From Streptomyces goshikiensis (GTDB taxonomy: Bacteria > Actinomycetota > Actinomycetes > Streptomycetales > Streptomycetaceae), in assembly GCF_014650555.1 (NCBI RefSeq), contig NZ_BMVE01000001.1, positions 496,001-560,000 of the forward strand: a DNA stretch of 64,000 nt, written 5' to 3'. Numbering within the stretch: the stretch's first letter is position 1; each line of letters starts with the position of its first letter. A program made the position numbers and the translations under genes. The notes under the pieces were generated by a model. That model was not told where the DNA came from, made no database searches, and was given only the letters and a program-made list of their open reading frames with translations. Positions 33,549 through 42,455 of this stretch are shown one piece after another.

Positions 33549-35170
33549 CCCCGGCCCCCGCCCCCGCCGCCGCCCCGGCGCCGGCCGCTCTCCCCGGCGG
33601 GCACGGGCCGCTGCCCCGCGGCCGCCGGGGCGCGGGCGGCCCCGTCGCCGGAGTCGGCGGAGTTCGCGGAGTTCCCGGCGTTCGCGGAGTTCGCGGAGTT
33701 CGCGGAGTTCGCGGAGTTCGCGGAGTTCGCGGAGTTCCCGGCCTGCCCGGCGGGCCCGGCAGCTCCGGCGGGCCCGGCAGCTCCGGCGTTCCCGGCAGCT
33801 CCGGCGTTCCCGGCGTCGCCCGCGGGGATGACCTGGAGGTCCTCGTCCGAGGTGACCACCGGGTGCCAGCCGTGCCGTGCGATGGCGTCGGTCAGGGCGC
33901 TCACCATCGCCGGGTCGAACTGCGCCCCCGCGCACCGCTCCAGCTCGGCCAGCGCCGCCGGCACCGGCCGGGCCCGGCTGTAGGAGCGGGTCGAGGTCAT
34001 CGCGTCGAAGGCATCGGCCACCGCCACCACCCGGGCCAGCTCGGGGATCTGCGCACCGGCGAGCCCGTAGGGATAGCCCGAGCCGTCGATCCGCTCGTGG
34101 TGGTGCAGGATCGCCGACCGGGCCTCGCCGAGGAAGCCGATGCCGCGCACGATCTCGTGCCCGTACTCGGGGTGCAGTTCGATGACCCGCCGCTCCTCGG
34201 GGGTCAGCGGCCCGTCCTTGCGCAGCAGCCGGGTCGGCACGCCGAGCTTCCCGACGTCGTGCAGGATCCCGGCGATCCGGACGACCTCCAGGCGCTCCCC
34301 GGCCATCCCCAGCTCGCGGGCGATCATCGCGGAGGCCTGGCCGACCCGCTCGCTGTGCCCGCGCGTGTAGCGGTCCTTGATGTCCACGGCCTGGACCAGT
34401 GCCCGGATCGTGGCCCGGTGCGCGGCGTGCTCGCGGTGGTACTGGGCGAAGACCCAGCAGGAGATGTACATCGGCAGCAGCACGAGCAGCGCGGCCGGCA
34501 GCCCGTACGGGCTGCGCCACAGCACGGCCATCATCAGCCCGGCGAGGCCGTGGACGCAGTGCGGGACGAGGGCGAGGGCGGCGGCCGGCGGCCCGCGCCG
34601 GACGGAGGCGGCGGAGCGGCGCTCGGCGGCGGCCAGGACGCCCGCTTCGAGGGCGCTCAGCACCAGGCAGAAGGCGACCGCGGCGGCCGCCGCGGGCAGC
34701 AGCGCGTACGGGAAGTCGGCGATCCGGCCGGCCGGATCGGGCGGTCCCGTCCGGCCGACGGGGCCCGCGCCGAGCGTGGCGGGCCCGTTCAGCAGCCCGT
34801 ACACCTGCCCGGCGGTCCACGCGGCCAGCGCCTGCTGCGCCGCGTGCCAGACCCGGCGTACCCGGACGGGCGGGTCCGTCACCGTCGCGGCGTACCCGCC
34901 GGGCATCGCGACGAGCGCGGCGGCGGCGGGCGGCAGCAGGAACACGGCGGCCAGCAGCACGGGGAAGAAGGAGCCGATGCCCTCGGGCACCCGGCGGCCC
35001 GCCGGCGGGCAGACCTTGACGAGTTCGCATCCGGCGTAGAGGACCGCGAGGACGGCCACCGCCGCCCAGGGCGTCGCGGCGGGCCGCAGCAGTGCCGGGA
35101 CGGCGCAGGCGGACGCGGCGAGGACGGCGCACAGGATGTAGCCGCGCGCCGCCGGCGGAAGTACCCGCAT
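33545..35170 (-). CDS. Membrane HD-GYP phosphohydrolase with repeat-encoded C-terminal tail
   Basis: A 541-aa protein. About six hydrophobic segments occupy residues 1-245, followed by a complete HD-GYP domain: HSERVGQASAM, HDVGKLGVP, HPEYGHEIV, HHHERIDGSGYPYGL and DAFDAMTSTRSYS, all metal-site motifs intact. HD-GYP enzymes break down cyclic-di-GMP or act on related messengers. After ~445 the tail becomes low complexity: GNAGAAG/GPAGAAG units, then about seven NSA units, then a Gly/Arg-rich end. These are encoded by 15-bp and 9-bp DNA repeats. It is co-translated with the degenerate HD gene. A terminator upstream separates it from rsrA. Confidence 0.86.
   Translation of the reverse strand: MRVLPPAARGYILCAVLAASACAVPALLRPAATPWAAVAVLAVLYAGCELVKVCPPAGRRVPEGIGSFFPVLLAAVFLLPPAAAALVAMPGGYAATVTDPPVRVRRVWHAAQQALAAWTAGQVYGLLNGPATLGAGPVGRTGPPDPAGRIADFPYALLPAAAAAVAFCLVLSALEAGVLAAAERRSAASVRRGPPAAALALVPHCVHGLAGLMMAVLWRSPYGLPAALLVLLPMYISCWVFAQYHREHAAHRATIRALVQAVDIKDRYTRGHSERVGQASAMIARELGMAGERLEVVRIAGILHDVGKLGVPTRLLRKDGPLTPEERRVIELHPEYGHEIVRGIGFLGEARSAILHHHERIDGSGYPYGLAGAQIPELARVVAVADAFDAMTSTRSYSRARPVPAALAELERCAGAQFDPAMVSALTDAIARHGWHPVVTSDEDLQVIPAGDAGNAGAAGNAGAAGPAGAAGPAGQAGNSANSANSANSANSANSANAGNSANSADSGDGAARAPAAAGQRPVPAGESGRRRGGGGGGGRG
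33658..33830. repeat. Tandem 9-bp and 15-bp repeats inside the HD-GYP gene
   Basis: A run of the 9-mer GCGGAGTTC (perfect from about 33682 to 33737) encodes (NSA)n on the minus strand. It is followed by 15-bp-type units built on CCCGGCAGCTCCGGC (33737-33815) that encode GNAGA/GPAGA. Unit lengths are multiples of three, so copy-number changes alter tail length without shifting frame. Confidence 0.85.
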
Positions 35171-35270
35171 GGCGCTCTCCTCCCCGGCGCCGGTCCGACC
35201 GGCACCGAATGGGGAGAATAAAGGGGGGCCCGGTTGAACCGAGCCGCATTTTCACTTTGGGCCATGCGGA

Positions 35271-35319
35271 CGCCCCCGGATTAGCACCTTCGAGTGAACG
35301 AAGTGCCCTTCCGGGGGCG
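35271..35319 (-). terminator. Terminator after sigR-rsrA
   Basis: CGCCCCCGGA and TCCGGGGGCG form a perfect 10-bp outer stem enclosing a second stem (GCACTTCG with CGAAGGTGC). It lies 20 bp beyond the rsrA stop and ahead of the HD-GYP gene. Confidence 0.82.
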
Positions 35320-35339
35320 GTTGTTCGAAAGGCCGACCG

Positions 35340-35660
35340 TCAGCCGGTCGCGGGACTGGCCGGCCCGGCGGTGACATCGGTGATGTCACCTTCGGGCACG
35401 GCTTGCCCCGAGCGGATCAGCTCGATCCGCCCCATCACCTTGGACCGCAGGTCGCTCGGCACGTCGTCCGACCCGCAGCAGCGCTTCACCAGCTTCTTCA
35501 CGGCCTGTTCGAGGCCGTACTTCTCCAGACAGGGATTGCACTCGCCGAAGTGCGTCTCGAACTTCGTGCAATCGCTGTCGGGCATCTCGTGGTCTAGGAA
35601 CTCGTACAGGTGGTCCAGGACCTCAGAGCACTCCGTCTCGTGCGGCTCTCCGCAGCTCAT
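35340..35660 (-). CDS. rsrA: RsrA, redox-sensing zinc anti-sigma factor of SigR
   Basis: A 106-aa ZAS-family anti-sigma factor. Cysteines at 3, 11, 31, 41, 44, 61 and 62 and H37 reproduce the RsrA pattern; HFGECNPC (37-44) is the HxxxCxxC zinc motif. Disulfide formation involving C11 and C44 expels zinc and frees SigR (family knowledge). ATG overlaps the sigR stop by 4 bp, ensuring matched synthesis. The C-terminal ~20 residues are less ordered ([17 protein letters not shown]). Confidence 0.97.
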   Translation of the reverse strand: MSCGEPHETECSEVLDHLYEFLDHEMPDSDCTKFETHFGECNPCLEKYGLEQAVKKLVKRCCGSDDVPSDLRSKVMGRIELIRSGQAVPEGDITDVTAGPASPATG

Positions 35661-36466
35661 GAGCCCGAGCCTTTCAGGTCGTTCGACTCTCCCGCGCCGG
35701 CGGGGACCAGCCCGCGCTCACGGGCATAGTCCTCCAGCATTCCGCGGAGTTGACGGCGGCCACGGTGCAGTCGCGACATGACTGTCCCTATGGGTGTACC
35801 CATGATGTCCGCGATCTCCTTGTACGCAAAGCCCTCTACGTCGGCAAGATAGACCGCGATGCGGAACTCCTCCGGAATGGCCTGCAGCGCTTCTTTCACA
35901 TCCGAATCGGGCAGGTGGTCGAGCGCCTGCGATTCGGCGGAACGCAAACCGGTCGACATGTGCGACTCGGCCCGCGCCAGCTGCCAGTCCTCGATCTCCT
36001 CGGCCGCACTGCGCTGGGGTTCGCGCTGCTTCTTGCGGTACGAGTTGATGAACGTGTTGGTCAGGATGCGGTAGAGCCACGCCTTCAGGTTGGTGCCCTC
36101 GCGGAACTGGTGGAAGGACGCGTATGCCTTCGCGTACGTCTCCTGGACCAGGTCCTCGGCGTCGGCCGGATTGCGCGTCATGCGCAGCGCGGCCGAATAC
36201 ATCTGGTCGAGGTAGCCGAGGGCGTCCCGCTCGAAGCGCGCGTTGCGCTCGGGGGTCGTCTCCTCCGCGTGGCCTTCGTCGGTCCCAGCGACAGGACCCA
36301 CCTCCTCCGACTGCGTGGCGGCTCCGAAAGCGGACCCGCTCGAATCGGAGAATAGTCGACCATCCCGGGCTTCCGCCGCCCGAAGCCGACCGCGCTTGGG
36401 GGCAGGAAGCACCGTCCAGTCCAGGTCAGCGGCCTGCGGACGGTTCTGGCTGATGACCTGGGGCAT
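35657..36466 (-). CDS. sigR: SigR, ECF sigma factor of the thiol-oxidative stress response
   Basis: A 269-aa protein including an N-terminal extension. The SigR core begins at V56 (GTG 36301, [13 protein letters not shown]...) and contains region 2 ([69 protein letters not shown]) and region 4 ([46 protein letters not shown]). In S. coelicolor two products are known: stable SigR from the internal start and short-lived SigR' from the upstream start made from the SigR-dependent promoter. Both starts exist here: ATG 36466 and GTG 36301 with an abutting GGAGGAGG. Co-translated with rsrA; autoregulated through the promoter upstream. Confidence 0.96.
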   Translation of the reverse strand: MPQVISQNRPQAADLDWTVLPAPKRGRLRAAEARDGRLFSDSSGSAFGAATQSEEVGPVAGTDEGHAEETTPERNARFERDALGYLDQMYSAALRMTRNPADAEDLVQETYAKAYASFHQFREGTNLKAWLYRILTNTFINSYRKKQREPQRSAAEEIEDWQLARAESHMSTGLRSAESQALDHLPDSDVKEALQAIPEEFRIAVYLADVEGFAYKEIADIMGTPIGTVMSRLHRGRRQLRGMLEDYARERGLVPAGAGESNDLKGSGS

Positions 36467-36513
36467 GCGCTCCCTCTCCTCCGACGTTTCCCGTGCTTAC
36501 CGACATGTGGGTC

Positions 36514-36540
36514 AACAGCCCGGCCGGGCGGCGCATTCCC
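36514..36540 (-). promoter_or_regulatory. SigR-dependent promoter of sigR
   Basis: On the minus strand GGGAAT (36540-36535) and GTT (36516-36514) are separated by exactly 18 bp, the canonical sigma-R promoter GGGAAT-N18-GTT. It lies about 48 bp upstream of the long sigR start, giving the positive autoregulatory loop known for SigR. Confidence 0.92.
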
Positions 36541-36634
36541 AGGCGCGGCACGGGATTTCGGCCCGTTTCCGGTCCGGTGGGCGGCTCCGGCGGCAAAGGT
36601 GAGGCGGATCACCCCCGAATATGTCAGGTCACGC

Positions 36635-37291
36635 TCAGAGCGGGAGTTCCAGGAGCCATTCGGCCGCCGTTTCCGTGATCACCGCGAGGGCCTCGTCCTG
36701 CGTGGTCCCGGCCTTCTTGGGCACCGCGAAGCCGTGGTCACCGTACGGGACCTCGACGAGCCGGTACGGATGGTCCGCGGCCGGCGGTGGGAACTCCTCG
36801 GGTCGGCCGAACGGGTCCCGGCCGCCCTGGAGCACCAGGGCGGGCCGCCCGGCGCCCAGCAGCTCCGCGGCCCGGGACTTCTCCGGCCGGCCCGGCGGGT
36901 GCAGCGGGAACGACAGCGCCAGCACCCCGGCCGCGTCCAGCCCCGCGGCGGTCCGGCACGCCACCCGGGCCCCGGCACTGCGCCCGCCGGCCACCACCGG
37001 CAGCCCGGGCCGCGTCAGCGCCGGCCACAGCCCGCGCCAGCCCTCGTCCAGCACCTTCGGCGCGGCGGCGACCTTCTTCCCGGCCACCCGCCAGGGCTGC
37101 TCGACCAGGGCGACGGTGATGCCTCGGGCGGGCAGCGCCGCCGCCAGGGCCCGCAGGTCCCGGGCCTCGATGCCGCCGCCGGCCCCGTGGCTCACGGCGA
37201 GCACGAGCCGGGCGGCGCCGCCGGTCGCGGGGTGCCAGGTGACACGGGCCTCGCCCGCCGGGGTGTCGACACTCTCGGTACGCGTGGTCAT
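36635..37291 (-). CDS. Alpha/beta-hydrolase family protein
   Basis: A 218-aa small hydrolase. VLAVSHGAGGGIEARDL is the oxyanion/HG region, and the nucleophile elbow is AGGRSAGARVACRTAAGLDAAGVLALSFPLHPPG (Ser in GRSAG). The acid and His lie in LVLQGGRDPFGRPEEF and PYGDHGFAV. This arrangement is the dienelactone-hydrolase-like/YfhR group found widely in actinobacteria; the substrate is unknown. Located between sigR (downstream, same strand) and the SRAP gene, which ends 17 bp upstream of this start. Possibly co-transcribed with SRAP. Confidence 0.88.
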   Translation of the reverse strand: MTTRTESVDTPAGEARVTWHPATGGAARLVLAVSHGAGGGIEARDLRALAAALPARGITVALVEQPWRVAGKKVAAAPKVLDEGWRGLWPALTRPGLPVVAGGRSAGARVACRTAAGLDAAGVLALSFPLHPPGRPEKSRAAELLGAGRPALVLQGGRDPFGRPEEFPPPAADHPYRLVEVPYGDHGFAVPKKAGTTQDEALAVITETAAEWLLELPL

Positions 37292-37308
37292 GCGCCGATC
37301 ATGCCGGG

Positions 37309-38124
37309 TCAGAAGAGGGTCGCCTCCTCCGGCGCGGCCAGCTCCGTCAGCAGCTCGGCCCCGTTGTTGCGCACGTTGCTCACGGCGGTGGACACCGGGT
37401 AGGCGCGCATCAGGGCGCCCGCCGGCGGTGCCAGCAGGTGCCCGAGCTCGTCGGGGTCGGTGCGGGCGGGGTCCAGCCAGGGGTCCCACTTGTCCGGGGT
37501 CAGCATCAGCGGCATCCGGGGGTGGATCTCCGAGAGGGAGCCCGGCCCCTCGGCGGGGGCGACGGCCAGCGGGCCGGTCTCGGCCTCGGTGGTGATCACC
37601 GAGCAGGTGACCCACCAGGCCATCGGGTGCTCGTCGGGCAGGGTCCGGTCGCGCCAGAACTCGTATATCCCGGCCATGGCGAAGACGGAGCCGTCGGCGG
37701 GGAGCACGAAGTAGGGCTGTTTGCGGGCCCGTTTCCGCTTGCCCTCGACCTCCAGCTGCCGTTCGTCGTGGGCGGTGACCCACTCGTAGTAGCCGTCGGC
37801 CGGGATGATGCAGCGGCGCTGCGCGAAGGGGCGCTTGAAGGACGGCTTCTCGGCGACGGTCTCGGACCGGGCGTTGATCATCCGGGCGGCGCCCTCGGGG
37901 CTCTTGGCCCAGGAGGGGACCAGGCCCCACTTCAGGACGCGCAGCTGACGAACCGGACGCGGGTCCGCGGCGTCCTTCACAGGACGGTCGAGGACGACGT
38001 GGACCTCTTTCGTCGGCGCCACGTTCCAGTCGGGCGCCAGGGTCTCCTCGGGCTCCCACTTCTCGATGCCGAAGAGCTCCACCAGGTCCTCGGGCCCACG
38101 ACCCGCCGCATACCGTCCGCACAT
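37309..38124 (-). CDS. SRAP (YedK/HMCES) DNA-abasic-site shield protein
   Basis: A 271-aa SOS-response-associated protein. Starting at ATG 38124 the sequence is MCGRYAAG, so Cys2 becomes the N-terminal catalytic residue after Met removal, as required for thiazolidine cross-links to abasic sites in single-stranded [34 protein letters not shown] and [13 protein letters not shown] carry the conserved Asn/Arg/Glu, and [10 protein letters not shown] holds the active-site His. An insertion of ~30 residues ([13 protein letters not shown]) follows YYEW. It is divergent from an M50-type protease gene, 53 bp away. Confidence 0.93.
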   Translation of the reverse strand: MCGRYAAGRGPEDLVELFGIEKWEPEETLAPDWNVAPTKEVHVVLDRPVKDAADPRPVRQLRVLKWGLVPSWAKSPEGAARMINARSETVAEKPSFKRPFAQRRCIIPADGYYEWVTAHDERQLEVEGKRKRARKQPYFVLPADGSVFAMAGIYEFWRDRTLPDEHPMAWWVTCSVITTEAETGPLAVAPAEGPGSLSEIHPRMPLMLTPDKWDPWLDPARTDPDELGHLLAPPAGALMRAYPVSTAVSNVRNNGAELLTELAAPEEATLF

Positions 38125-38177
38125 GGCTGCCACACTGCCACGACACCCGACCACCACCGCAAGGAGTCCGCCACTCT

Positions 38178-38891
38178 ATGGACAGCACCACGACGGCCGG
38201 CCTGTGGGACCGGCTCACGGGCATACAGACCCCGCCCGAGCTGTGGCTGGTGATCGTGACGGGCCTGGTGGCGCTGGCCGCCGTGGGCCCCCGCCCGCTG
38301 TGGCGGCTGTCCCGGAACGCCGTGACCATCGCGCACGAGGGCGGACACGGGCTGCTCGCCCTGCTGACCGGGCGGAGCCTGGACGGGATCCGGCTGCACT
38401 CGGACACCAGCGGGGTCACCGTCAGCCGCGGCAAGCCGACCGGACTCGGCATGATCCTGACCGCCGCCGCCGGGTACACGGCCCCCTCGCTGCTCGGCCT
38501 CGGCGGGGCGGCGCTGCTGTCGGCGCACCGGATCACCCTGCTGCTGTGGGCGGCGACCGCGCTGCTGGTCGCGATGCTGGTGATGATCCGCAACGCGTAC
38601 GGGGCGCTGACGGTCGTCCTCACCGGTGCGGCGTTCGTGCTGGTGTCCTGGCTGACCTCGGCCGAGGTCCAGGCGGCGTTCGCGTACGTGGTGGTGTGGT
38701 TCCTGCTGCTGGGCGGGGTCCGGCCGGTCTTCGAACTTCAAGCCAAACGGAGGCACGGCGGAGCGCCCGATTCCGATGCGGACCAGCTGGGGCGCCTGAC
38801 CCATGTGCACCCGGTGGTCTGGCTGTTCCTCTTCCACGCCGTCGCGCTGTGCTCCCTGATCGGCGGCGGGCGCTGGCTCCTCGGCCTCTGA
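38178..38891 (+). CDS. M50-family membrane metalloprotease-like protein
   Basis: A 237-aa protein with about six hydrophobic segments. HEGGH at 53-57 ([16 protein letters not shown]) is the zinc motif HExxH in a membrane context, as in M50B-like proteins. The family's distal Asp ligand is not obvious. The domain order resembles actinobacterial M50 proteins next to aroA. It may cut membrane-bound substrates, but its target is unknown. ATG follows AAGGAG and the gene starts 53 bp from the divergent SRAP gene. It is followed 53 bp later by aroA in the same direction. Confidence 0.82.
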   Translation: MDSTTTAGLWDRLTGIQTPPELWLVIVTGLVALAAVGPRPLWRLSRNAVTIAHEGGHGLLALLTGRSLDGIRLHSDTSGVTVSRGKPTGLGMILTAAAGYTAPSLLGLGGAALLSAHRITLLLWAATALLVAMLVMIRNAYGALTVVLTGAAFVLVSWLTSAEVQAAFAYVVVWFLLLGGVRPVFELQAKRRHGGAPDSDADQLGRLTHVHPVVWLFLFHAVALCSLIGGGRWLLGL

Positions 38892-38944
38892 GACGGGCCC
38901 GTGATCAAGATCGGGGCCCGTGGGTAGCCACTAAAGTGGGCCCC

Positions 38945-40297
38945 ATGACCGAGACCTCCGCGCTCCACGCCCTCTGGCCCGCCCCGCTCGCGGACGGGGC
39001 CGTCCACGCCACCGTGACCGTGCCGGGGTCCAAATCGGTCACCAACCGCGCGCTGGTCCTGGCCGCGCTCGCCTCCGAACCGGGCTGGGTGCGCCGCCCG
39101 CTGCGCTCGCGCGACTCCCAGCTGATGTCGGACGCGCTGCGCGCGCTGGGCGTCGGCATCGAGGAGACCGTCTCCTCCAGCTCCGGCGGCGAGGGAGCCG
39201 GCGGCGAGGCCTGGCGGATCATCCCGGCCGCGCTGCACGGCCCGGCCACCGTGGACGTGGGCAACGCGGGCACGGTCATGCGCTTCCTGCCGCCCGTCGC
39301 GACCCTCGCCTCGGGCGACATCCGCTTCGACGGCGACCCGCGTTCCTACGAGCGCCCCCTCGGCCAGGTCATCACCGCGCTGCGCACCCTCGGCGCCCGG
39401 ATCGACGACGACGGCCGCGGCGCCCTGCCGCTGACCGTCCAGGGCGGCGGGGCCCTGGAGGGCGGCACGGTCGAGATCGACGCCAGCAACTCCTCCCAGT
39501 TCGTCTCCGCGCTGCTGCTCTCCGCCCCGCGCTTCAACCAGGGCGTCGAGGTCCGGCACGTGGGCGACAACCTGCCGTCGATGCCGCACATCCGGATGAC
39601 GGTGGAGATGCTGCGCGCGGCGGGCGCCCAGGTCGACACCCCCGAGGCCGGCGGCGAGAAGGACGTCTGGCGGGTCTCGCCCGGCGCGCTGCTGGGCCGC
39701 GACATGACCGTCGAGCCGGACCTCTCCAACGCCCAGCCGTTCCTGGCGGCCGCCCTGATCACCGGCGGCACCGTCACGGTCCCGGACTGGCCGCGCCGCA
39801 CCACGCAGCCCGGTGACGCGCTGCGCCGGATCTTCACGGAGATGGGCGGCTCCTGCGAGCTGACCGACGCGGGTCTCGTCTTCACCGGCACCGGCAAGAT
39901 CCACGGCATCGACGTGGACCTCGGCGAGGTCGGCGAGCTCACCCCGGGCATCGCGGCCGTCGCCGCGCTCGCCGACTCCGAGTCGGTGCTGCGCGGGGTC
40001 GCCCACCTGCGGCTGCACGAGACGGACCGGCTGGCGGCGCTCACCAGGGAGATCAACGGCCTCGGCGGCGACGTCACCGAGACCGCCGACGGCCTGCGGA
40101 TCCGCCCGCGCCCGCTGCGCGGCGGCACCTTCCACACGTACGACGACCACCGGATGGCCACCGCCGGCGCGGTGATCGGCCTCGCGGTGGACGGCGTCCT
40201 CATCGAGAACGTGGCGACGACCGCCAAGACCCTGCCGGACTTCCCGCGGATGTGGGCCGACATGCTCGGCCGAACGGCCCGGGGCGCGGGAGCGTAG
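38945..40297 (+). CDS. aroA: 3-phosphoshikimate 1-carboxyvinyltransferase (EPSP synthase)
   Basis: A 450-aa enzyme of the shikimate pathway joining shikimate-3-phosphate and phosphoenolpyruvate. [17 protein letters not shown] holds the substrate-binding Lys and Ser; [16 protein letters not shown] is the usual NAGTxxR loop; [18 protein letters not shown] and [16 protein letters not shown] are conserved C-terminal elements. In the NAGT loop, the arginine is kept. ATG 38945 gives the normal length. It is followed by rsgA after only 8 bp, a pairing also seen in M. tuberculosis (aroA then the RsgA-type GTPase). Confidence 0.97.
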   Translation: MTETSALHALWPAPLADGAVHATVTVPGSKSVTNRALVLAALASEPGWVRRPLRSRDSQLMSDALRALGVGIEETVSSSSGGEGAGGEAWRIIPAALHGPATVDVGNAGTVMRFLPPVATLASGDIRFDGDPRSYERPLGQVITALRTLGARIDDDGRGALPLTVQGGGALEGGTVEIDASNSSQFVSALLLSAPRFNQGVEVRHVGDNLPSMPHIRMTVEMLRAAGAQVDTPEAGGEKDVWRVSPGALLGRDMTVEPDLSNAQPFLAAALITGGTVTVPDWPRRTTQPGDALRRIFTEMGGSCELTDAGLVFTGTGKIHGIDVDLGEVGELTPGIAAVAALADSESVLRGVAHLRLHETDRLAALTREINGLGGDVTETADGLRIRPRPLRGGTFHTYDDHRMATAGAVIGLAVDGVLIENVATTAKTLPDFPRMWADMLGRTARGAGA

Positions 40298-40305
40298 GGC
40301 CGGTC

Positions 40306-41316
40306 ATGCGCAGGTACGGCAAGCACACCGACGAGGACGACATCCGCCAGCGGCCCAATCCCAAGGGCAACCGGCCGCGGACCAGCATCCGCCCCAAGCA
40401 CGAGGACGCGGCCGAGGGCTTCGTCCTCACCGTGGACCGCGGCAGGCTGACCTGCCTGGTCGAGGACCGCACGGTGCACGCCATGAAGGCCCGTGAGCTG
40501 GGCCGCAAGGCGGCGGTGGTCGGCGACCGGGTCTGGATCGTCGGCGACCTGTCCGGCAAGAAGGACACCCTCGCCCGGATCGTGCGGATCGAGGAGCGCA
40601 AGTCCGTCCTGCGGCGCACCGCCGACGACGACGACCCGTACGAGCGCGTGGTCGTCGCCAACGCCGACCAGCTGGCCATCGTCACGGCCCTGGCCGATCC
40701 GGAACCCCGGCCCCGCATGATCGACCGCTGTCTGGTGGCCGCGTACGACGCCGGGCTGGAGCCGCTGCTGGTGCTCACCAAGTCCGACCTCACCTCAGCG
40801 GACAAGATCCTGGAGATCTACTCGACGCTGGGTGTGAACTACGTCGTCACCAACCGCGAGGAGCTGGCGACGGGGGACGCGGCGGAGCGGGTGCGCGAGC
40901 GCCTGAACGGCCGGATCACCGCCTTCGTCGGCCATTCCGGCGTCGGCAAGACCACCCTGGTCAACTCGCTCGTCGCCGAGGGCCGCCAGCGCGCCACCGG
41001 CCACGTCAACGCGGTGACCGGCCGCGGCCGGCACACCACCACCTCGGCGCTCGCGCTGCCGCTGCCCTCGGGCGACGGCTGGGTCATCGACACCCCGGGC
41101 GTGCGCTCCTTCGGCCTGCACCACGTGGATCCGTCCCGGGTGATCCTGGCCTTCCCGGACCTGGTGCCGGGGACGGAGGGCTGCCCGCGCGCCTGTAGCC
41201 ACGACGAGCAGGACTGCGCGCTCGACGCGTGGGTGGAGGACGGTCACGCGGACCCGGCGCGGCTGTACTCGCTGCGGCGGCTGCTGGAGACGCGGGAGCG
41301 CCGCGAGGGCGACTGA
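40306..41316 (+). CDS. rsgA: Ribosome small-subunit maturation GTPase RsgA
   Basis: A 336-aa circularly permuted GTPase that checks 30S assembly. Order of motifs: N-terminal OB fold (FVLTVDRGRLTCLVEDRTVHAM), G4 TKSD near 164, then G1 GHSGVGKTTLVN near 210, TGRGRHTTT (G2) and DTPGVRSFG (G3). The C-terminal zinc-binding segment contains CPRACSHDEQDC. The N-terminus (MRRYGKHTDEDDIRQRPNPKGNRPRTSIRPKHEDAAEGF) is a basic extension common in actinobacterial RsgA. Eight bp after aroA, so probably one transcript. Confidence 0.95.
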   Translation: MRRYGKHTDEDDIRQRPNPKGNRPRTSIRPKHEDAAEGFVLTVDRGRLTCLVEDRTVHAMKARELGRKAAVVGDRVWIVGDLSGKKDTLARIVRIEERKSVLRRTADDDDPYERVVVANADQLAIVTALADPEPRPRMIDRCLVAAYDAGLEPLLVLTKSDLTSADKILEIYSTLGVNYVVTNREELATGDAAERVRERLNGRITAFVGHSGVGKTTLVNSLVAEGRQRATGHVNAVTGRGRHTTTSALALPLPSGDGWVIDTPGVRSFGLHHVDPSRVILAFPDLVPGTEGCPRACSHDEQDCALDAWVEDGHADPARLYSLRRLLETRERREGD

Positions 41317-41431
41317 CCGCCGGGTGGCGCCGAGCGGCCGCCGGGCGCGCCGGCGGGGTCGCGGGCGGGTCGCAGCCGGGTGCGCCGTGTTTGTCGACGG
41401 CCGTGTCGGGATAAATCCATCATCGCACCAA

Positions 41432-41451
41432 GTGACGTGTCGTCACGTGAC
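41432..41451 (+). promoter_or_regulatory. Overlapping palindromes upstream of the SMR exporter
   Basis: GTGACG-TGT-CGTCAC (41432-41446) overlaps the perfect palindrome GTCACGTGAC (41442-41451), 18-37 bp before the start codon. This is a likely operator, perhaps for the adjacent TetR protein. Confidence 0.6.
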
Positions 41452-41468
41452 GCGGGGAGGCATTCGCC

Positions 41469-41792
41469 ATGGCGTGGCTGCTCGTCATTGTCGCCGGGAT
41501 CCTGGAGACGGGCTTCGCGGTCTGCCTCAAGCTGTCCCACGGCTTCACCCGGATGTGGCCGACGGTGGCGTTCGCCTGCTTCGCGCTCGGCAGCTTCGGC
41601 CTGCTCACGCTGGCGCTCAAGAAGCTGGACGTGGGCCCCGCCTACGCGGTGTGGACGGGCATCGGCGCGGCCGGGACCGCGATCTACGGGATGGTCTTCC
41701 TCGGCGACCTGGTGTCCACGCTGAAACTCGTCTCGATCTCGCTGGTGATCCTCGGCGTCATCGGTCTCCAGCTGTCCGGCTCGGCGCACTGA
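41469..41792 (+). CDS. SMR-family small multidrug/guanidinium exporter (SugE/Gdx-like)
   Basis: A 107-aa four-helix membrane protein that works as a dimer. E13 (AGILETGFAVCLKLSHGFTR) is the coupling glutamate. The LKLSHGFTR sequence after the first helix is characteristic of the Gdx (guanidinium export, formerly SugE) branch rather than EmrE. No guanidine riboswitch is seen in the 152-bp upstream region; instead there are overlapping palindromes. The 3' end overlaps a convergent TetR gene by 35 bp. Export specificity is inferred from subfamily motif only. Confidence 0.9.
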   Translation: MAWLLVIVAGILETGFAVCLKLSHGFTRMWPTVAFACFALGSFGLLTLALKKLDVGPAYAVWTGIGAAGTAIYGMVFLGDLVSTLKLVSISLVILGVIGLQLSGSAH

Positions 41793-42321
41793 GCAGCCGC
41801 AGCAGCTCCCCGATCCCGGGCTCCTCGCCGGGGACGATCACGTAGGAGAGCGCGAGGCGCAGCGCCAGCTCCCCCTGCCGCGCCCCGTCCTCCGGGGTGA
41901 GCGCGAGCGCCGCCCGCTCGCGCACGGCCCGGGTCAGGTCCCCGGGGCCCAGCGCCGCCGCCCCGGGCCGGGCGGGCTCCCCCGGCGGCACGGGCAGGCT
42001 CCCGTCCCAGAACCCGGTCAGCAGGGCCCGTACGAGGGGATGCGCGCGGGCCGCCCGTACGGTCCACTCCGCCACGGCGGCGAGGCGCTCGCCCTGCTCC
42101 GCCGGGGCGGCGAGGGCCCGGTCCACCCCGGACAGGTACCGGTCGGCCTCGCGCCGCACCAGGGCGCGGCCCAGGCCCGCCTTGCCGCCGAACTCGTTGT
42201 AGAGGGTCTGCCGGGACACCCCGGCGGCCGCCGCCACGTCGACCATCCGGACGGCCGGCCAGGGGCGCGCCGAGAGCGCCGCTCCCGCCGCCTCCAGCAA
42301 GGACTCCCGCGCTGCCGGCAT
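41758..42321 (-). CDS. TetR-family repressor
   Basis: A 187-aa TetR regulator with the helix-turn-helix in RESLLEAAGAALSARPWPAVRMVDVAAAAGVSRQTLYNEFGGKAGLGRALV (about 5-55). The C-terminal domain is Ala/Leu-rich with no strong family signature. It is convergent with the SMR exporter and overlaps it by 35 bp, so any control of that gene would act through the palindromes at 41432-41451. Its own promoter faces hisN on the other side. The ligand is unknown. Confidence 0.88.
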   Translation of the reverse strand: MPAARESLLEAAGAALSARPWPAVRMVDVAAAAGVSRQTLYNEFGGKAGLGRALVRREADRYLSGVDRALAAPAEQGERLAAVAEWTVRAARAHPLVRALLTGFWDGSLPVPPGEPARPGAAALGPGDLTRAVRERAALALTPEDGARQGELALRLALSYVIVPGEEPGIGELLRLLSAPSRTAGDR

Positions 42322-42455
42322 CCGCGCCTCCCCTCGGCTCCCCCGGACTCCCTGCCGCCAGAGTTGACGGGCCGACAGATCCTGTCAAGGGCGCGTGGGC
42401 GGCCGCACCGCGGACCTCGTTCGCCGGGCCGGGGCAGTCCCGATACTGTTCGGCC

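Noticed and set aside
33658..33830. Possible CRISPR array
   Set aside because: Units are 9 and 15 bp, contiguous, in frame and without spacers. They encode protein repeats.
32259..35255. A single 998-codon protein covering both HD genes
   Set aside because: The frame of the second HD protein continues through the first gene only as a low-complexity shadow. The two proteins are in different frames with an ATGA overlap, so they are separate genes.
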